Shown here one piece after another: positions 55,746 through 64,000 of a stretch of DNA of 64,000 nt (positions are counted from its first letter, which is position 1; every line of letters begins with the position of its first letter). The notes under the pieces are model-generated. The model did not search any database, had not been told where the DNA came from, and saw only the letters and a program-made list of their open reading frames with translations. This DNA is from Chromobacterium sinusclupearum (GTDB lineage Bacteria > Pseudomonadota > Gammaproteobacteria > Burkholderiales > Chromobacteriaceae), in assembly GCF_002902845.1 (NCBI RefSeq), contig NZ_PPTF01000068.1, positions 3,483 to 67,482 on the forward strand, written 5' to 3'. Position numbers and translations under genes: made by a program.

Positions 55746-56121
55746 TACTTTCAACTAAAGAATTTTAAACGACCGCCCAACCGCTCATTCATACTCTTTA
55801 ACAGATGCCGACCCCAAACACATAAGCCATCAACAAAAGCGCGCTACATTGACATCGTGGTCGGCAGCGTAGCGAAAGCGACTCTGCTCTGCCTCTTGGT
55901 TGAACTGCCATTTGACCGAGCGTGCGAAACGACCTTGTGCATTTTGACGGGTGTTGCAATCTGTTCGCGACTGCCAGCGTGGGCAGAACGGCGATGCCTG
56001 TTCTCCTAAGTGTTCATCACGGAACTTCGGGCCGCTTTATGCGGCCCTCTTTTTTTGTCTAGTCACTTAAGAGAAGGCAGCCAGTATACCCGTATTGGAT
56101 AAGCAGTGCCAAGCCTGCCCG
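55746..56121 (+). other. Gap with a boxA-like sequence and a terminator; possible rRNA leader remnant
   Basis: No protein gene is seen. TACTCTTTAACA (55792-55803) closely matches the rRNA antitermination boxA (consensus TGCTCTTTAACA). It is followed by about 225 nt of unassigned sequence with a hairpin CTGCC/GGCAG (55971-55986), then an intrinsic terminator at 56029. This resembles a ribosomal RNA leader joined to an operon end with the rRNA genes absent, or an independent small RNA. No clear promoter is present. Confidence 0.45.
56029..56056 (+). terminator. Plus-strand terminator with no assigned gene
   Basis: GGGCCGC (56029-56035) / GCGGCCC (56041-56047), loop TTTAT, followed by TCTTTTTTT. 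The nearest upstream plus-strand gene ends almost 500 nt earlier and has its own terminator, so this one implies another transcript. Confidence 0.85.
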
Positions 56122-56742
56122 CTATGCCGCCCATGCCGCTTGCCGATCCCCCATGCGGCGGCGCAGCAACCACGTCACCGCCATCAGGCCGCCATACACG
56201 GCATAACTGATCCACGGCAACACCAGAATCGAACGCTCCACCGGCCAATGCCAGGCCAGCCAGCTGCGCAGCAGCATCTCCAATACCAGGCCGCATCCCC
56301 ACAAAGCCGTCATCGCGCGCATGCCGCGCCGGAACTGCGCCTGTTGCCACAACCGTTCGCAATGCGCCCGGCCCTCCTCATGCTGACGCTCAATCGTGGC
56401 GCGCGCCAGGTAAAACACCAGCGGCCTGGGCAATAGCAGCGACAACAGAAAAGCCACGCCGAACAAGCCGGACAGCAGCGACTCGCGCAGCAACAGCATT
56501 TTCTCGCTCCCGCCCAGCGCCATGGCCACCAGAGACAATGCGATGCCCAGCAAGACCATCATGCTCAGCGCATCGACCCGACGATCGCGCCACAGCTCCC
56601 AGCCGCTCCACAACAAGGGCGGAACGGCGGACAGCAATAAGCCGCCCATTTCGCCCCAGTGCGGCTTGCCCCAGCGATAACACAACCAGGGCAGCAGGAA
56701 ATTGACGATCAACTCCAGCAGCAATCGGCTTCGGCGCGCCAT
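56122..56742 (-). CDS. VC0807-like integral membrane protein of unknown function
   Basis: 206 residues with about six hydrophobic helices. 'LIVNFLLPWLCYRWGKPHWGEMGGLLLSAVPPLLWSGWELWRDRRVDALSMMVLLGIALSLVAM' and 'ESLLSGLFGVAFLLSLLLPRPLVFYLARATI' match the pattern I know from VC0807-family proteins. The family has no assigned role. It stands alone, with 119 nt to the next gene. Confidence 0.78.
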   Translation of the reverse strand: MARRSRLLLELIVNFLLPWLCYRWGKPHWGEMGGLLLSAVPPLLWSGWELWRDRRVDALSMMVLLGIALSLVAMALGGSEKMLLLRESLLSGLFGVAFLLSLLLPRPLVFYLARATIERQHEEGRAHCERLWQQAQFRRGMRAMTALWGCGLVLEMLLRSWLAWHWPVERSILVLPWISYAVYGGLMAVTWLLRRRMGDRQAAWAA

Positions 56743-56805
56743 GGCAACCCCTTAGGCTAAAACCGTCAAATTGCCGTTTTTCCATGCCGGCGTCAACAAA
56801 AGCGA

Positions 56806-56825
56806 AGCCCCGCGAGAGCGGGGCT
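56806..56825. terminator. Terminator between the membrane protein and the 61-aa gene
   Basis: AGCCCCGC (56806-56813) / GCGGGGCT (56818-56825), tetraloop GAGA. Both strands are followed by T-containing tracts. It lies 36 nt past the stop of the small gene. Confidence 0.75.
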
Positions 56826-56861
56826 GGTTTTCCTTTTGCCCACGCGGGGCCGAACACGATA

Positions 56862-57047
56862 TCAGGCTGCGGCCTGGATGAACCCATTGGCGGGATACAT
56901 CGCGCTGGCCATGCCCAGCGCAGACCGGAACGTCACTTCGAACATCTTGCCGACCTGGCGGATGCTGACCACTTCGTAGTGGACAACGCCACCGCTGTCT
57001 TTGTATTCGAACACCTTGTAGCCGGGTTTCAGTTGCGAAATCTTCAT
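56862..57047 (-). CDS. Small protein of unknown function (61 aa)
   Basis: 61 residues: a compact, strand-rich sequence ('LKPGYKVFEYKDSGGVVHYEVVSIRQVGKMFEVTFRSA') of the kind seen in small SH3-like barrels. It has no signal peptide, Cys or membrane segment. An AAGGAAA RBS 6 nt before the ATG, an AT-rich promoter-like region upstream and a dedicated terminator downstream support a real gene. I do not recognise the family. Confidence 0.7.
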   Translation of the reverse strand: MKISQLKPGYKVFEYKDSGGVVHYEVVSIRQVGKMFEVTFRSALGMASAMYPANGFIQAAA

Positions 57048-57421
57048 TATGGTTTCCTTATTCTTTTTTTAAACAAAACAAGCGCATATTTAGGTTTTTT
57101 AGTCACTATCGGCTGAGGAAAGTTCCCGTACCGACAGCTTGCCGGCACAGACCGACAGTAGCAGGCCACGATGACAGCACCGTTAAGGCCCTGCCCTCCG
57201 CATCTTGATCCCGCATGCCTTGAATTGCCGCGCGCCTGGATTCAGGCGCCGTGGGAGGCAGACATGGACAGTCTCAAGCAGCGCGGGAGCGCTGCTTATC
57301 AGAAAGCAAAACCCCAGCTACCAATATGGTCGCTGGGGCCGCGTTAGCCAAGCTGGATTAACTTAACTGGTAATGCTACTTATTTACCATGATCCAGATC
57401 AAAAGCGCTAGCTGAGATTGG
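57048..57421. other. Hairpin-rich gap downstream of metG
   Basis: 374 bp without a credible open frame. It carries three perfect or near-perfect GC-rich hairpins: GCGCCTG/CAGGCGC (57232-57249, loop GATT), GCAGCG/CGCTGC (57278-57295) and the probable metG terminator (57312-57338). 57048-57105 is AT-rich and likely holds the promoter of the 61-residue gene. The remainder could be a structured RNA; no family was recognised. Confidence 0.5.
57308..57338 (-). terminator. Probable terminator of metG
   Basis: On the minus strand CCCCAGC pairs with GCTGGGG, plus an inner ACC/GGT step around loop ATATT, followed by TTTTGCTTT. It lies about 83 nt past the metG stop. Confidence 0.65.
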
Positions 57422-59482
57422 TCAGCCGACGCGCATGCCAGGCTTCACGCCGGCATCCACGTCCAGCAGGAACAGGCCTTCGCTGTCGTCCACGCCGGAA
57501 GCGCAGACGATCATGCCTTGCGACACGCCGAAGCGCATTTTGCGTTCTGCCAGATTGGCGACCACGATCACGTGGCGGCCCACCAGCTTTTCCGGCTCCT
57601 GATACGCCTTGCGGATGCCGGAGAAGATGTTGCGCTTTTCAAAGCCCAGGTCGACGGTGAACTGCAGCAGTTTGTCCGAGCCTTCGACGAAATTGCATTC
57701 CAACACCTTGCCGACGCGCAGGTCCAGCTTGGCGAAGTCGTCGATCTTGATGGTTTCGGCCAGTGGTTCGTGGGCGGCTGCTGCCGGGGTATCTTGGGTA
57801 GCTTGCATATTCTGTTTGTTCGCTTCTATCAGTTTGTCGATCAGCGCCGGGTCGATGCGCTGCATCAGGTGCTGGTAGGCTTGGATCTTCTTGCCCAGCA
57901 GCAGGGTTTGCGCGTCGCTCCAGGATAGCGGCGCCACGTCGAGGAAGGCTTCCACGCCTTCGGCCAGCTTGGGCAGCACCGGCTTCAGGTAGATGGTCAG
58001 CAGGCGGAAGGCGTTGATCAGCACGGTGCAGACTTCCTGCAGCCGCGCGTCCTGGCCTTCCTGCTTGGCCAGCTCCCACGGCTTGTTGGCGTCCACGTAG
58101 CCGTTCACCACGTCGGCCAGCGCCATCACGTCGCGCAGCGCCTTGGCGTATTCGCGCGCCTCGAAGGCGGCGGCCAGCTCGTCGGCGGCGGCTTGCAGCT
58201 TGGCCAGGATGTCCATGTCGGCCACGCTGGCGGCCAGCTGGCCATCAAAGCGCTTGGCGATGAAGCCGGCGGAGCGGCTGGCGATGTTGACGAACTTGCC
58301 CACCAGATCGGAGTTCACCCGCGCCACGAAGTCGTTCAGGTTGAGGTCGATGTCCTCGATGCGGCCGTTCAGCTTGGCGGCGATGTAGTAGCGCATCCAT
58401 TCCGGGTTCAGGCCACAGTCCAGATAGCTCTTGGCCTGAATGAAGGTGCCGCGCGACTTGGACATCTTCTGGCCGTCCACGGTCAGGAAGCCGTGGGCGA
58501 ACACGCCGGTCGGCGCGCGCAGCCCGGAGTAGTTCAGCATCGCCGGCCAGAACAGCGCGTGGAAGTACAGGATGTCCTTGCCGATGAAGTGATACATCTC
58601 GGTCTGGCTGTCCTTGGCGAACCACTCGTCGAAGTTCAGGTTCAGGCGCTCGCACAGATTCTTGAAGCTGGCCATGTAGCCGATGGGCGCGTCCAGCCAG
58701 ACGTAGAAGTACTTGCCCGGCGCGCCCGGAATCTCGAAGCCGAAGTACGGCGCGTCGCGGCTGATGTCCCAATCCTGCAGGCCGCCGCCTATCCACTCGT
58801 TCATCTTGTTCAGGGATTCCGGCTGCAGGTGCGGCTGCTCCACGCCGTCGCTGCGCTTGCTGCTGCCGCTGGTCCACTGCTTGAGGAAGTCGGCGCACTC
58901 GCCCAGACGGAAGAAGTAGTGCTCGGAAGTCTTCAGCACCGGCTTGGCGCCGGACACCGCCGAGTACGGATTCTTCAGCTCGGTCGGCGCATAGGTGGCA
59001 CCGCACACTTCACAGTTGTCGCCGTATTGATCCTTGGCGGAACATTTCGGGCACTCGCCCTTGACGAAACGGTCCGGCAGGAACATCTGCTTTTCCGGGT
59101 CGAACAGCTGTTCGATGGTGCGGCAGGCGATCTTGTCGTCGGCCTTCAGCGCCAGGTAGACCTGCTCCGCCAGCGCCTTGTTTTCCGGGCTGTTGGTGCT
59201 GTAGTAGTTGTCGTGGCCGATCAGGAAGCCCTGCGAATCGGCAAGGTGCAGCTCGCGCACCTCGTTCACCAGCTGCTCGGGAGTGATGCCGCGCTTCTCG
59301 GCGGCCAGCATGATGGGCGCGCCGTGGGTGTCGTCGGCGCACACATAGTAGCATTCGTGTCCGCGCATCTTCTGGAAGCGCACCCAGATGTCGGTCTGAA
59401 TCTGCTCCAGCATGTGGCCCAGGTGCAGCCCCGCGTTGGCGTAAGGCAGCGCGCTGGTCACCAGAATCTTGCGTTTGGTCAT
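57422..59482 (-). CDS. metG: Methionyl-tRNA synthetase
   Basis: 686 residues. HIGH-type motif '[13 protein letters not shown]', zinc knuckle Cys pairs in '[23 protein letters not shown]', KMSKS in '[14 protein letters not shown]', and a C-terminal EMAP-type tRNA-binding domain ('[31 protein letters not shown]...') giving the dimeric E. coli-like form. It charges tRNA-Met, including the initiator encoded 2 kb away. The ATG at 59482 has AGGGA nine bases upstream; an ATG three codons earlier touches that element. Confidence 0.98.
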   Translation of the reverse strand: MTKRKILVTSALPYANAGLHLGHMLEQIQTDIWVRFQKMRGHECYYVCADDTHGAPIMLAAEKRGITPEQLVNEVRELHLADSQGFLIGHDNYYSTNSPENKALAEQVYLALKADDKIACRTIEQLFDPEKQMFLPDRFVKGECPKCSAKDQYGDNCEVCGATYAPTELKNPYSAVSGAKPVLKTSEHYFFRLGECADFLKQWTSGSSKRSDGVEQPHLQPESLNKMNEWIGGGLQDWDISRDAPYFGFEIPGAPGKYFYVWLDAPIGYMASFKNLCERLNLNFDEWFAKDSQTEMYHFIGKDILYFHALFWPAMLNYSGLRAPTGVFAHGFLTVDGQKMSKSRGTFIQAKSYLDCGLNPEWMRYYIAAKLNGRIEDIDLNLNDFVARVNSDLVGKFVNIASRSAGFIAKRFDGQLAASVADMDILAKLQAAADELAAAFEAREYAKALRDVMALADVVNGYVDANKPWELAKQEGQDARLQEVCTVLINAFRLLTIYLKPVLPKLAEGVEAFLDVAPLSWSDAQTLLLGKKIQAYQHLMQRIDPALIDKLIEANKQNMQATQDTPAAAAHEPLAETIKIDDFAKLDLRVGKVLECNFVEGSDKLLQFTVDLGFEKRNIFSGIRKAYQEPEKLVGRHVIVVANLAERKMRFGVSQGMIVCASGVDDSEGLFLLDVDAGVKPGMRVG

Positions 59483-59566
59483 TCGGATCATTCCCTGATT
59501 GGCAATTTCAAGCGATCGATTATAGAGACAGAACGCGCGGGCGGCCAACGCCGACGACGCCCTATC

Positions 59567-59604
59567 AAAAGCACAAGCCCGGAACGCTGGGCGGCCGGGC
59601 TTGT
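59567..59604 (-). terminator. Terminator of mdfA
   Basis: On the minus strand ACAAGCCCGG (59604-59595) pairs with CCGGGCTTGT (59582-59573), followed by GCTTTTG, 21 nt past the stop. Confidence 0.82.
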
Positions 59605-59624
59605 GAACATGGCGATGATAAAGA

Positions 59625-60884
59625 TCAGGCGCCTTGGCTGGCCAGCACGCCCTGCGGCTCGGCCGGCGCGGCGCGCTCGGCCATGGCGATGCCGACCATC
59701 TTGCGGCCCAGCATCACATAAAGCAGCGAGAAGCACAGCGCCAGCACGGTATAGCCGCCCAAGCCTGTCGCCTGGTAAACCTGGCGGAACAGCTCGATGC
59801 CCACCGCGTAGCCGGCCATCGACAGCATGCTCATGCTGGCGGAAATCGTGCCGCGGCCGGCCGCGTCGCACGACATCAGCGCAAAGCGGTACAGCACGCC
59901 GAAGGCCATGCCCTCGCCGAAGGCCATCAGGCTCATGCCGGCCACCATCCAGTATTGCGGCACGGACGAGAACGCCACGCCGGCAGCCATCACGGCCAGG
60001 CCGCCAACGATGGGCCACATGCCCACCAGCGCGGAGCGGCCCAGCGGCCAGCGGTCGGCGATCACGGCCAAAGCCAGGTTGCCGGCGATCAGGCCGCCGA
60101 ACACCGGGATCTGCATCAGGCCGTACTCCACCGTGCTCATGCCCAGATCGCGCACCAGCAGCACCGGCGACAGCGCGATCCAGCCCATCAGCGGCAGCGC
60201 CAACAACGGAATGCACAGCGCGGACAGCACAAAGCGGCGATGGCCGAACACTTTCATATAGTCGCGGCCCATGCGGGACAGCGGCAGCTTTTCATGGCTG
60301 GGCTGAACGGTTTCCGGCATGCGGAAAAACAGGCCAAGCAAAGCCAGCAGCGACAGCGCCGCGATGAACAGGAAGCCGCTGCGCCACGGCGCCAGCTCGA
60401 TCAGGGCCGCGCCGGCCAGCGGGCCGACCAGCGGCGCGATCAGCGCCACATTGGCCATCAGCGCCGTCACGCGCACGGCGGCGGTTTCCTCGAACGACTC
60501 CTGCAGCGAGGCATAGCCGACGGCATTGATGAAGCACAGGCCTATGCCCTGCAGCAGGCGCAGCGCGATGAAGGCTTCGATGGAGCTGACCAGATAAGTG
60601 GCCAGGCACATCACGGTGAAGTAAGCCACGCCGAACAGCAGCACCGGACGGCGGCCGATGCGGTCGGACAGCGGGCCGGTCAGCCAGGCCAGCAGCGCGC
60701 CGCCGGCCAGAAAGGCGGTCATCGAAGCCGGCGCCCAGGAGGCGTCCACCAGAAATTCGCGGGTGACGGAGAGCATGGCCGGCTGCACCATATCGTTGCA
60801 GATGTAGACGGCGAATTCGAATAGCACCAGGGCCAGCGGGAACAGCAGGTTGGACCAGGTGAGTTTGGCGTGTTTGGACTGCAT
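59625..60884 (-). CDS. mdfA: MdfA-like multidrug efflux MFS transporter
   Basis: 419 residues, 12 helices. It aligns well with E. coli MdfA: '[26 protein letters not shown]' contains the membrane-embedded Glu and Asp used for cation/proton coupling. '[16 protein letters not shown]', '[26 protein letters not shown]' and '[21 protein letters not shown]' follow the same order. It exports cationic and zwitterionic drugs. The ATG at 60884 ([10 protein letters not shown]) fits the family start; a TTG nine codons earlier is possible. It is divergent from apbC. Confidence 0.92.
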   Translation of the reverse strand: MQSKHAKLTWSNLLFPLALVLFEFAVYICNDMVQPAMLSVTREFLVDASWAPASMTAFLAGGALLAWLTGPLSDRIGRRPVLLFGVAYFTVMCLATYLVSSIEAFIALRLLQGIGLCFINAVGYASLQESFEETAAVRVTALMANVALIAPLVGPLAGAALIELAPWRSGFLFIAALSLLALLGLFFRMPETVQPSHEKLPLSRMGRDYMKVFGHRRFVLSALCIPLLALPLMGWIALSPVLLVRDLGMSTVEYGLMQIPVFGGLIAGNLALAVIADRWPLGRSALVGMWPIVGGLAVMAAGVAFSSVPQYWMVAGMSLMAFGEGMAFGVLYRFALMSCDAAGRGTISASMSMLSMAGYAVGIELFRQVYQATGLGGYTVLALCFSLLYVMLGRKMVGIAMAERAAPAEPQGVLASQGA

Positions 60885-61151
60885 AAAGCGGGAAATGCCT
60901 TTCTTTGACAAAGAACAGGGCCCGCGGCCTGACGGGGCCGAGCCTTGGGGGCGCTAGCACCGCGCCGGGAAAACCGGCCATTTTACGCCAGCAGCCGGTT
61001 TATATCAAAAAAAACTGATAGACATCAGCCGCTTCCGAGCGGCATCCTTCCGTTTCGCGCCCGGATGCAACGAGGCGCGCTGGCGCGATACCCCGCGCAC
61101 GATGCCGCAATCCGGCGTAAAATACGCGCAAACATCCATCGCGTACCCAGC

Positions 61152-62303
61152 ATGTTCTCCAAACTCACCCGGCTATTCGGCGGCCAAGCCGACGCGGCCA
61201 AGCAGAACGAAACCATGGCACAGCTCGAAACCCAGATCCTGGATACCCTGAAGCCGCTGCTCGACGCCAACACCGGCAAGAGCTATATCGCGGCCAAGAA
61301 TGTCAAAAACCTGCAATGCGGCGACGCCGAAATCAGCCTGGACGTGGTGCTGGGCTATCCGGCCAAGAGCCAGTTCGACCTGATCCGCCAGCAGTTTGAA
61401 CAGGTGCTGGCGCCGCTGGCGGCGGGCCGCGCCGTCACAGTCAAGGTCTCCAGCCAGATTGTCAGCCACTCCGCCCAGCGCGGCGTGCCGCTGTTGCCGG
61501 GCGTGAAAAACGTGATCGCCGTCGCCTCCGGCAAGGGCGGCGTCGGCAAGTCCACCACCGCGGCCAACCTGGCTTTGGCGCTGTCCGCCGAGGGCGCGCG
61601 CGTCGGCCTGCTGGACGCCGACATCTACGGCCCGTCGCAACCGTTGATGATGGGCCTGCAAGGCCAAAAGCCGGAAGCGGTGGACGGCAAGCTGATCCCG
61701 CTGTCCAATCACGGCGTGCAGACCATGTCCATCGGCTATCTGGTTGACCCAGACCAAGCCATGGTATGGCGCGGCCCGATGGTCAGCCAGGCGCTGCAGC
61801 AGTTGCTCAACGACACCCGCTGGGACGATCTGGACTATCTGGTCATCGACATGCCGCCGGGCACCGGCGACATCCAGCTGACGCTGTCGCAAAAAGTGCC
61901 CGTCACCGGCGCGCTGATCGTCACCACGCCGCAGGACATCGCGCTGCTGGACGCGCGCAAGGGCGTCACCATGTTCCAGAAGGTGGGCGTGCCGATTCTG
62001 GGCCTGGTGGAAAACATGGCCATCCACATCTGCTCCCACTGCGGCCACGCCGAGCACATCTTCGGCGAAGGCGGCGCGGCGAAAATGGCGCAGGACTTCG
62101 GCGTGGAGCTGCTGGGTTCCTTGCCGCTGGACCTGGCCATCCGCCTGGCGGCGGACGAGGGCAAGCCCAGCGTGGCGGCCGACCCTGCCGGCAAGCCGGC
62201 CGAGCTGTACCGCGCCATCGCCCGCCGCGTGGCGGTCAAGGTGGGCGAAAAGGCCCAGGACTTCTCCGGCAAGTTCCCCAAGATCGTCATCCAGAACAAC
62301 TGA
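61152..62303 (+). CDS. apbC: Iron-sulfur cluster carrier ATPase (Mrp/ApbC)
   Basis: 383 residues. An N-terminal DUF59/MIP18-like domain (about 20-105) precedes the deviant Walker A 'VASGKGGVGKSTTAANLALAL'. 'LLDADIYGPSQPLMMG' and 'DYLVIDMPPGTGDIQLTL' follow, then the cluster-binding 'ICSHCG' CxxC. It carries Fe-S clusters to apoproteins. The ATG at 61152 begins MFSKLTRLFGG, an amphipathic start; an internal ATG 21 codons later is an alternative. murI follows 8 nt downstream. Confidence 0.96.
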   Translation: MFSKLTRLFGGQADAAKQNETMAQLETQILDTLKPLLDANTGKSYIAAKNVKNLQCGDAEISLDVVLGYPAKSQFDLIRQQFEQVLAPLAAGRAVTVKVSSQIVSHSAQRGVPLLPGVKNVIAVASGKGGVGKSTTAANLALALSAEGARVGLLDADIYGPSQPLMMGLQGQKPEAVDGKLIPLSNHGVQTMSIGYLVDPDQAMVWRGPMVSQALQQLLNDTRWDDLDYLVIDMPPGTGDIQLTLSQKVPVTGALIVTTPQDIALLDARKGVTMFQKVGVPILGLVENMAIHICSHCGHAEHIFGEGGAAKMAQDFGVELLGSLPLDLAIRLAADEGKPSVAADPAGKPAELYRAIARRVAVKVGEKAQDFSGKFPKIVIQNN

Positions 62304-62311
62304 GCGGCAAC

Positions 62312-63091
62312 ATGATTGCGATGTACGACTCCGGCCTGGGCGGGCTGTCGGTATGGCGCGCGGTGCGCGCCGCCCTGCCCGGCTGGCCGATCACCTATCT
62401 GGCCGACCAGGCCTATTGTCCGTACGGCCCGCGCAGCCGCGAGGAAATCATAGACCGCGCGCTGACCGTGGGCCGCTACCTGATCAGCCAGGGTGCCACC
62501 ATCCTGGTGGTGGCCTGCAATACCGCCACCACCGCCGCCATCACCGCGATGCGCGAGGAATTCACGCTGCCCATCGTCGGCATCGAACCGGCGATCAAAC
62601 CGGCGGCGGCGATGAGCCGCACCGGCCGCATCGCCGTGCTGGCCACCGAATACACGCTGGCCAGCGACCGCGTCAAAACGCTGCTGGACGCGCATGCCGG
62701 CGACGTGGACGTGCTGCGCCGCGCCGGCCACGGCTGGGTGGAGCAAGTCGAAGCCGGCGAGCTGTCCGGCGAACGCACCCGCGCGCTGGTTCGCCGCGTG
62801 GTGGAGCCGCTGATGGGCGAAAACATCGACCACATCGCCCTGGGCTGCACCCACTATCCTTTCCTGGAGCCGCTGATCCGCGAAGTCACCGGCGACGCGA
62901 TCCGGCTGTACGATCCGGCCGAGGCCATTGCCCGCCGCGTCGGCGAATTGATCCGCCAGCACGGCTTCGACAGCCAGGCCGATGGCTACTGCCGCTTCAT
63001 CACCACGGCGGAAGACGCCGGCGAAATGGCCTTGCGCCTGCCGCAACTGATAGGCCAGCCCTTCCCGGTGGAATCCGTGCCGCTGGCCTGA
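62312..63091 (+). CDS. murI: Glutamate racemase
   Basis: 259 residues. 'MYDSGLGGLSVWRAVRAALP', 'LVVACNTATTAAI' (first catalytic Cys) and 'IALGCTHYPFLEPLI' (second Cys) are complete. It supplies D-glutamate for peptidoglycan. It starts 8 nt after apbC, so the two are probably co-transcribed. An ATG three codons later is an alternative start; the RBS is weak. Confidence 0.96.
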   Translation: MIAMYDSGLGGLSVWRAVRAALPGWPITYLADQAYCPYGPRSREEIIDRALTVGRYLISQGATILVVACNTATTAAITAMREEFTLPIVGIEPAIKPAAAMSRTGRIAVLATEYTLASDRVKTLLDAHAGDVDVLRRAGHGWVEQVEAGELSGERTRALVRRVVEPLMGENIDHIALGCTHYPFLEPLIREVTGDAIRLYDPAEAIARRVGELIRQHGFDSQADGYCRFITTAEDAGEMALRLPQLIGQPFPVESVPLA

Positions 63092-63160
63092 CTGGGCTCT
63101 GCCCAAGCTACAGGCAGCAGGCTAGAATCATGCCGTTTCCCTTCGCCACCGGACAAAATC

Positions 63161-63604
63161 GTGAAAACCACATCTCTACTGCTCTTGCTGGCAGCCTTCA
63201 GCCTGCCGGCGCTGGCCCAGCCGTCCTGCACCGACGCCGCCGCCCAGGCCAATCGCCAAAGCGGCAACAAGCTCGACACGGCTGAGCTCAGCGACGCTCT
63301 GCTCAGCCTGAACCGCGACGGCCGCCTGCCGGACAAGTTCGTCACCAAGCGCCAGGCGCAGGACGCCGGCTGGAAGCCTGGCCGCAGCCTGTGGAGCGTG
63401 CCGGCGCTGAAGGGCAAGTCCATCGGCGGCGACCGCTTCGGCAATTACGAAAAGCGGCTGCCGGCCGGCAAGTGGCAGGAGGCCGACCTGAACTATAAAG
63501 GAGGCAAGCGCGGCGCCTACCGGCTGGTATTCAGCAAGCAAGGCCTGCGCTATGTCAGCGTCGATCACTACAACAACTTCATCGAGGTGGCGCCATGCCG
63601 CTAA
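63161..63604 (+). CDS. Secreted barnase-like ribonuclease (N1/T1 family)
   Basis: 147 residues from a GTG start. The signal peptide MKTTSLLLLLAAFSLPALA is followed by a barnase-type domain. 'SIGGDRFGNYEKRLPAGKWQEADLNYKGGKRGAYRLVFSKQGLRYVSVDHYNNF' aligns with barnase, giving catalytic E107, R121 and H136 (barnase E73, R87, H102). C23 and C146 could form a disulfide. It should be a guanine-preferring extracellular RNase. The next gene is barstar, overlapping by 10 nt. The RBS is weak. Confidence 0.93.
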   Translation: MKTTSLLLLLAAFSLPALAQPSCTDAAAQANRQSGNKLDTAELSDALLSLNRDGRLPDKFVTKRQAQDAGWKPGRSLWSVPALKGKSIGGDRFGNYEKRLPAGKWQEADLNYKGGKRGAYRLVFSKQGLRYVSVDHYNNFIEVAPCR

Positions 63605-63873
63605 CCGTGTGCGAACTGCATCACATCCGCAGCCTGGATCAATTGTTCGACGAACTCAGCCGGCAGCTGAAGCTGCCTGGCCATTTCGGCCGTAATCTGG
63701 ACGCCCTGTATGACAGCCTGGCCAACGACGTGGCTGGTCCGTTCGAGCTGGTTTGGCGCGATACGGCCGAGGCGCAAAAGGCTTTAGGCGCCGACACCTA
63801 CGCCACCATTCTGGAAATCCTGGAAACCGTGGCGGAAGAGCGTGGGGACATTACGCTGGACATCCACCACTGA
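63595..63873 (+). CDS. Barstar-family ribonuclease inhibitor
   Basis: 92 residues. 'LSRQLKLPGHFGRNLDALYDSL' aligns with barstar's inhibitory helix, keeping D36 and D40 (barstar D35 and D39) that block the RNase active site. The C-terminus 'GDITLDIHH' matches the last strand. It is cytoplasmic, with no signal peptide. Its start lies inside the RNase gene, coupling their translation so that inhibitor is made with the enzyme. Confidence 0.93.
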   Translation: MPLTVCELHHIRSLDQLFDELSRQLKLPGHFGRNLDALYDSLANDVAGPFELVWRDTAEAQKALGADTYATILEILETVAEERGDITLDIHH

Positions 63874-63902
63874 GCGTCGGCGATGTTGTCGACACACTAC
63901 AC

Positions 63903-63928
63903 GGGCAGCTCGCGCTGCCCTTTTTATT
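63903..63928 (+). terminator. Terminator of the RNase-barstar operon
   Basis: GGGCAGC (63903-63909) / GCTGCCC (63914-63920), loop TCGC, followed by TTTTTATT, 29 nt after the barstar stop. Confidence 0.92.
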
Positions 63929-64000
63929 GCGCAAAAGACGCCAAAAAACCCAAAAATCATTTTTCGGAAAGCCATAAAAATCCGAAGGCATGAAAAAACG

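Noticed and set aside
55930..55990. Resemblance to the 5' end of tmRNA (GACCTTG...TTTTGACGGGTGTTGCAA)
   Set aside because: No tag reading frame, no tRNA-like 3' end with CCA, and a terminator follows within about 120 nt, far too short for ssrA.
57108..57200. GAGGAAAGTTCCCG, similar to the conserved P4 strand of RNase P RNA
   Set aside because: The other conserved blocks (ACAGAAA, AGAGGAGTA and the closing strand) are missing and the gap is too short.

Overview
The window looks like chromosomal DNA of a GC-rich betaproteobacterium, most likely Chromobacterium or a close relative in Chromobacteriaceae. This is an inference from protein style, from gene neighbourhoods (glyA-nrdR-ribD, and gloB divergent from yafS-like/rnhA/dnaQ), and from high GC with sharply AT-rich intergenic breaks. 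Most of the window is ordinary housekeeping sequence. I see no prophage, integrase, insertion sequence, CRISPR array or obvious pseudogene.

Layout. 1-272: two tRNA-Leu(CAG) genes and a terminator. 0.3-6.2 kb: a DHA2 exporter and a LysR regulator, divergent from a GMC oxidoreductase translationally coupled to an MHS-family transporter. 6.4-12.6 kb: a chaperone-usher fimbrial locus (pilin, chaperone, usher, two-domain adhesin) on the minus strand. It is bracketed by AT-rich DNA and faced by a lone 100-residue pilin-like gene. 12.6-22.2 kb: a hydrolase, an HDOD protein, a carboxypeptidase Taq, and the glyA / nrdR / two acetyltransferases / ribD block with two unknown genes. 22.2-23.0 kb: a gene-free gap that holds a strong small-RNA candidate. 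23-30.5 kb: an orphan ATPase, mdtJI, ilvD, lgt and a polar amino acid ABC system without an ATPase gene. 30.5-39 kb: 6-phospho-beta-glucosidase, an S9 peptidase, a metallo-beta-lactamase/DUF190 pair, a linear amide hydrolase, and copZ/copA with a recognisable metal-responsive promoter. 39-44 kb: pncA, a DUF1902-HicA toxin-antitoxin pair, corA, ppx and phoU. 44-53 kb: rpiA, ispF, ispD, dnaQ, rnhA, a methyltransferase, gloB, mltD, an FUSC membrane protein, dtd and yaaA. 53-64 kb: a GNAT, an Aer-like receptor, the initiator tRNA, metG, mdfA, apbC, murI and a secreted barnase-like RNase overlapping its barstar inhibitor.

How the genes work together. Clear functional units are the fimbrial operon, isoprenoid precursor synthesis (ispD, ispF), copper efflux (copA, copZ), phosphate/polyphosphate control (phoU, ppx), the mdtJI efflux pair and two toxin/immunity-type pairs. 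The observation I would follow first is the candidate sRNA at about 22431-22523. It has a TTGACA/GATAAT promoter with a 17-nt spacer containing a TAGCGCTA palindrome, then two pyrimidine-rich anti-Shine-Dalgarno motifs, then an excellent intrinsic terminator. Other leads are the short pilin-like gene, a boxA-like sequence and terminator next to the initiator tRNA, and a hairpin-rich gap at 57.1-57.4 kb.
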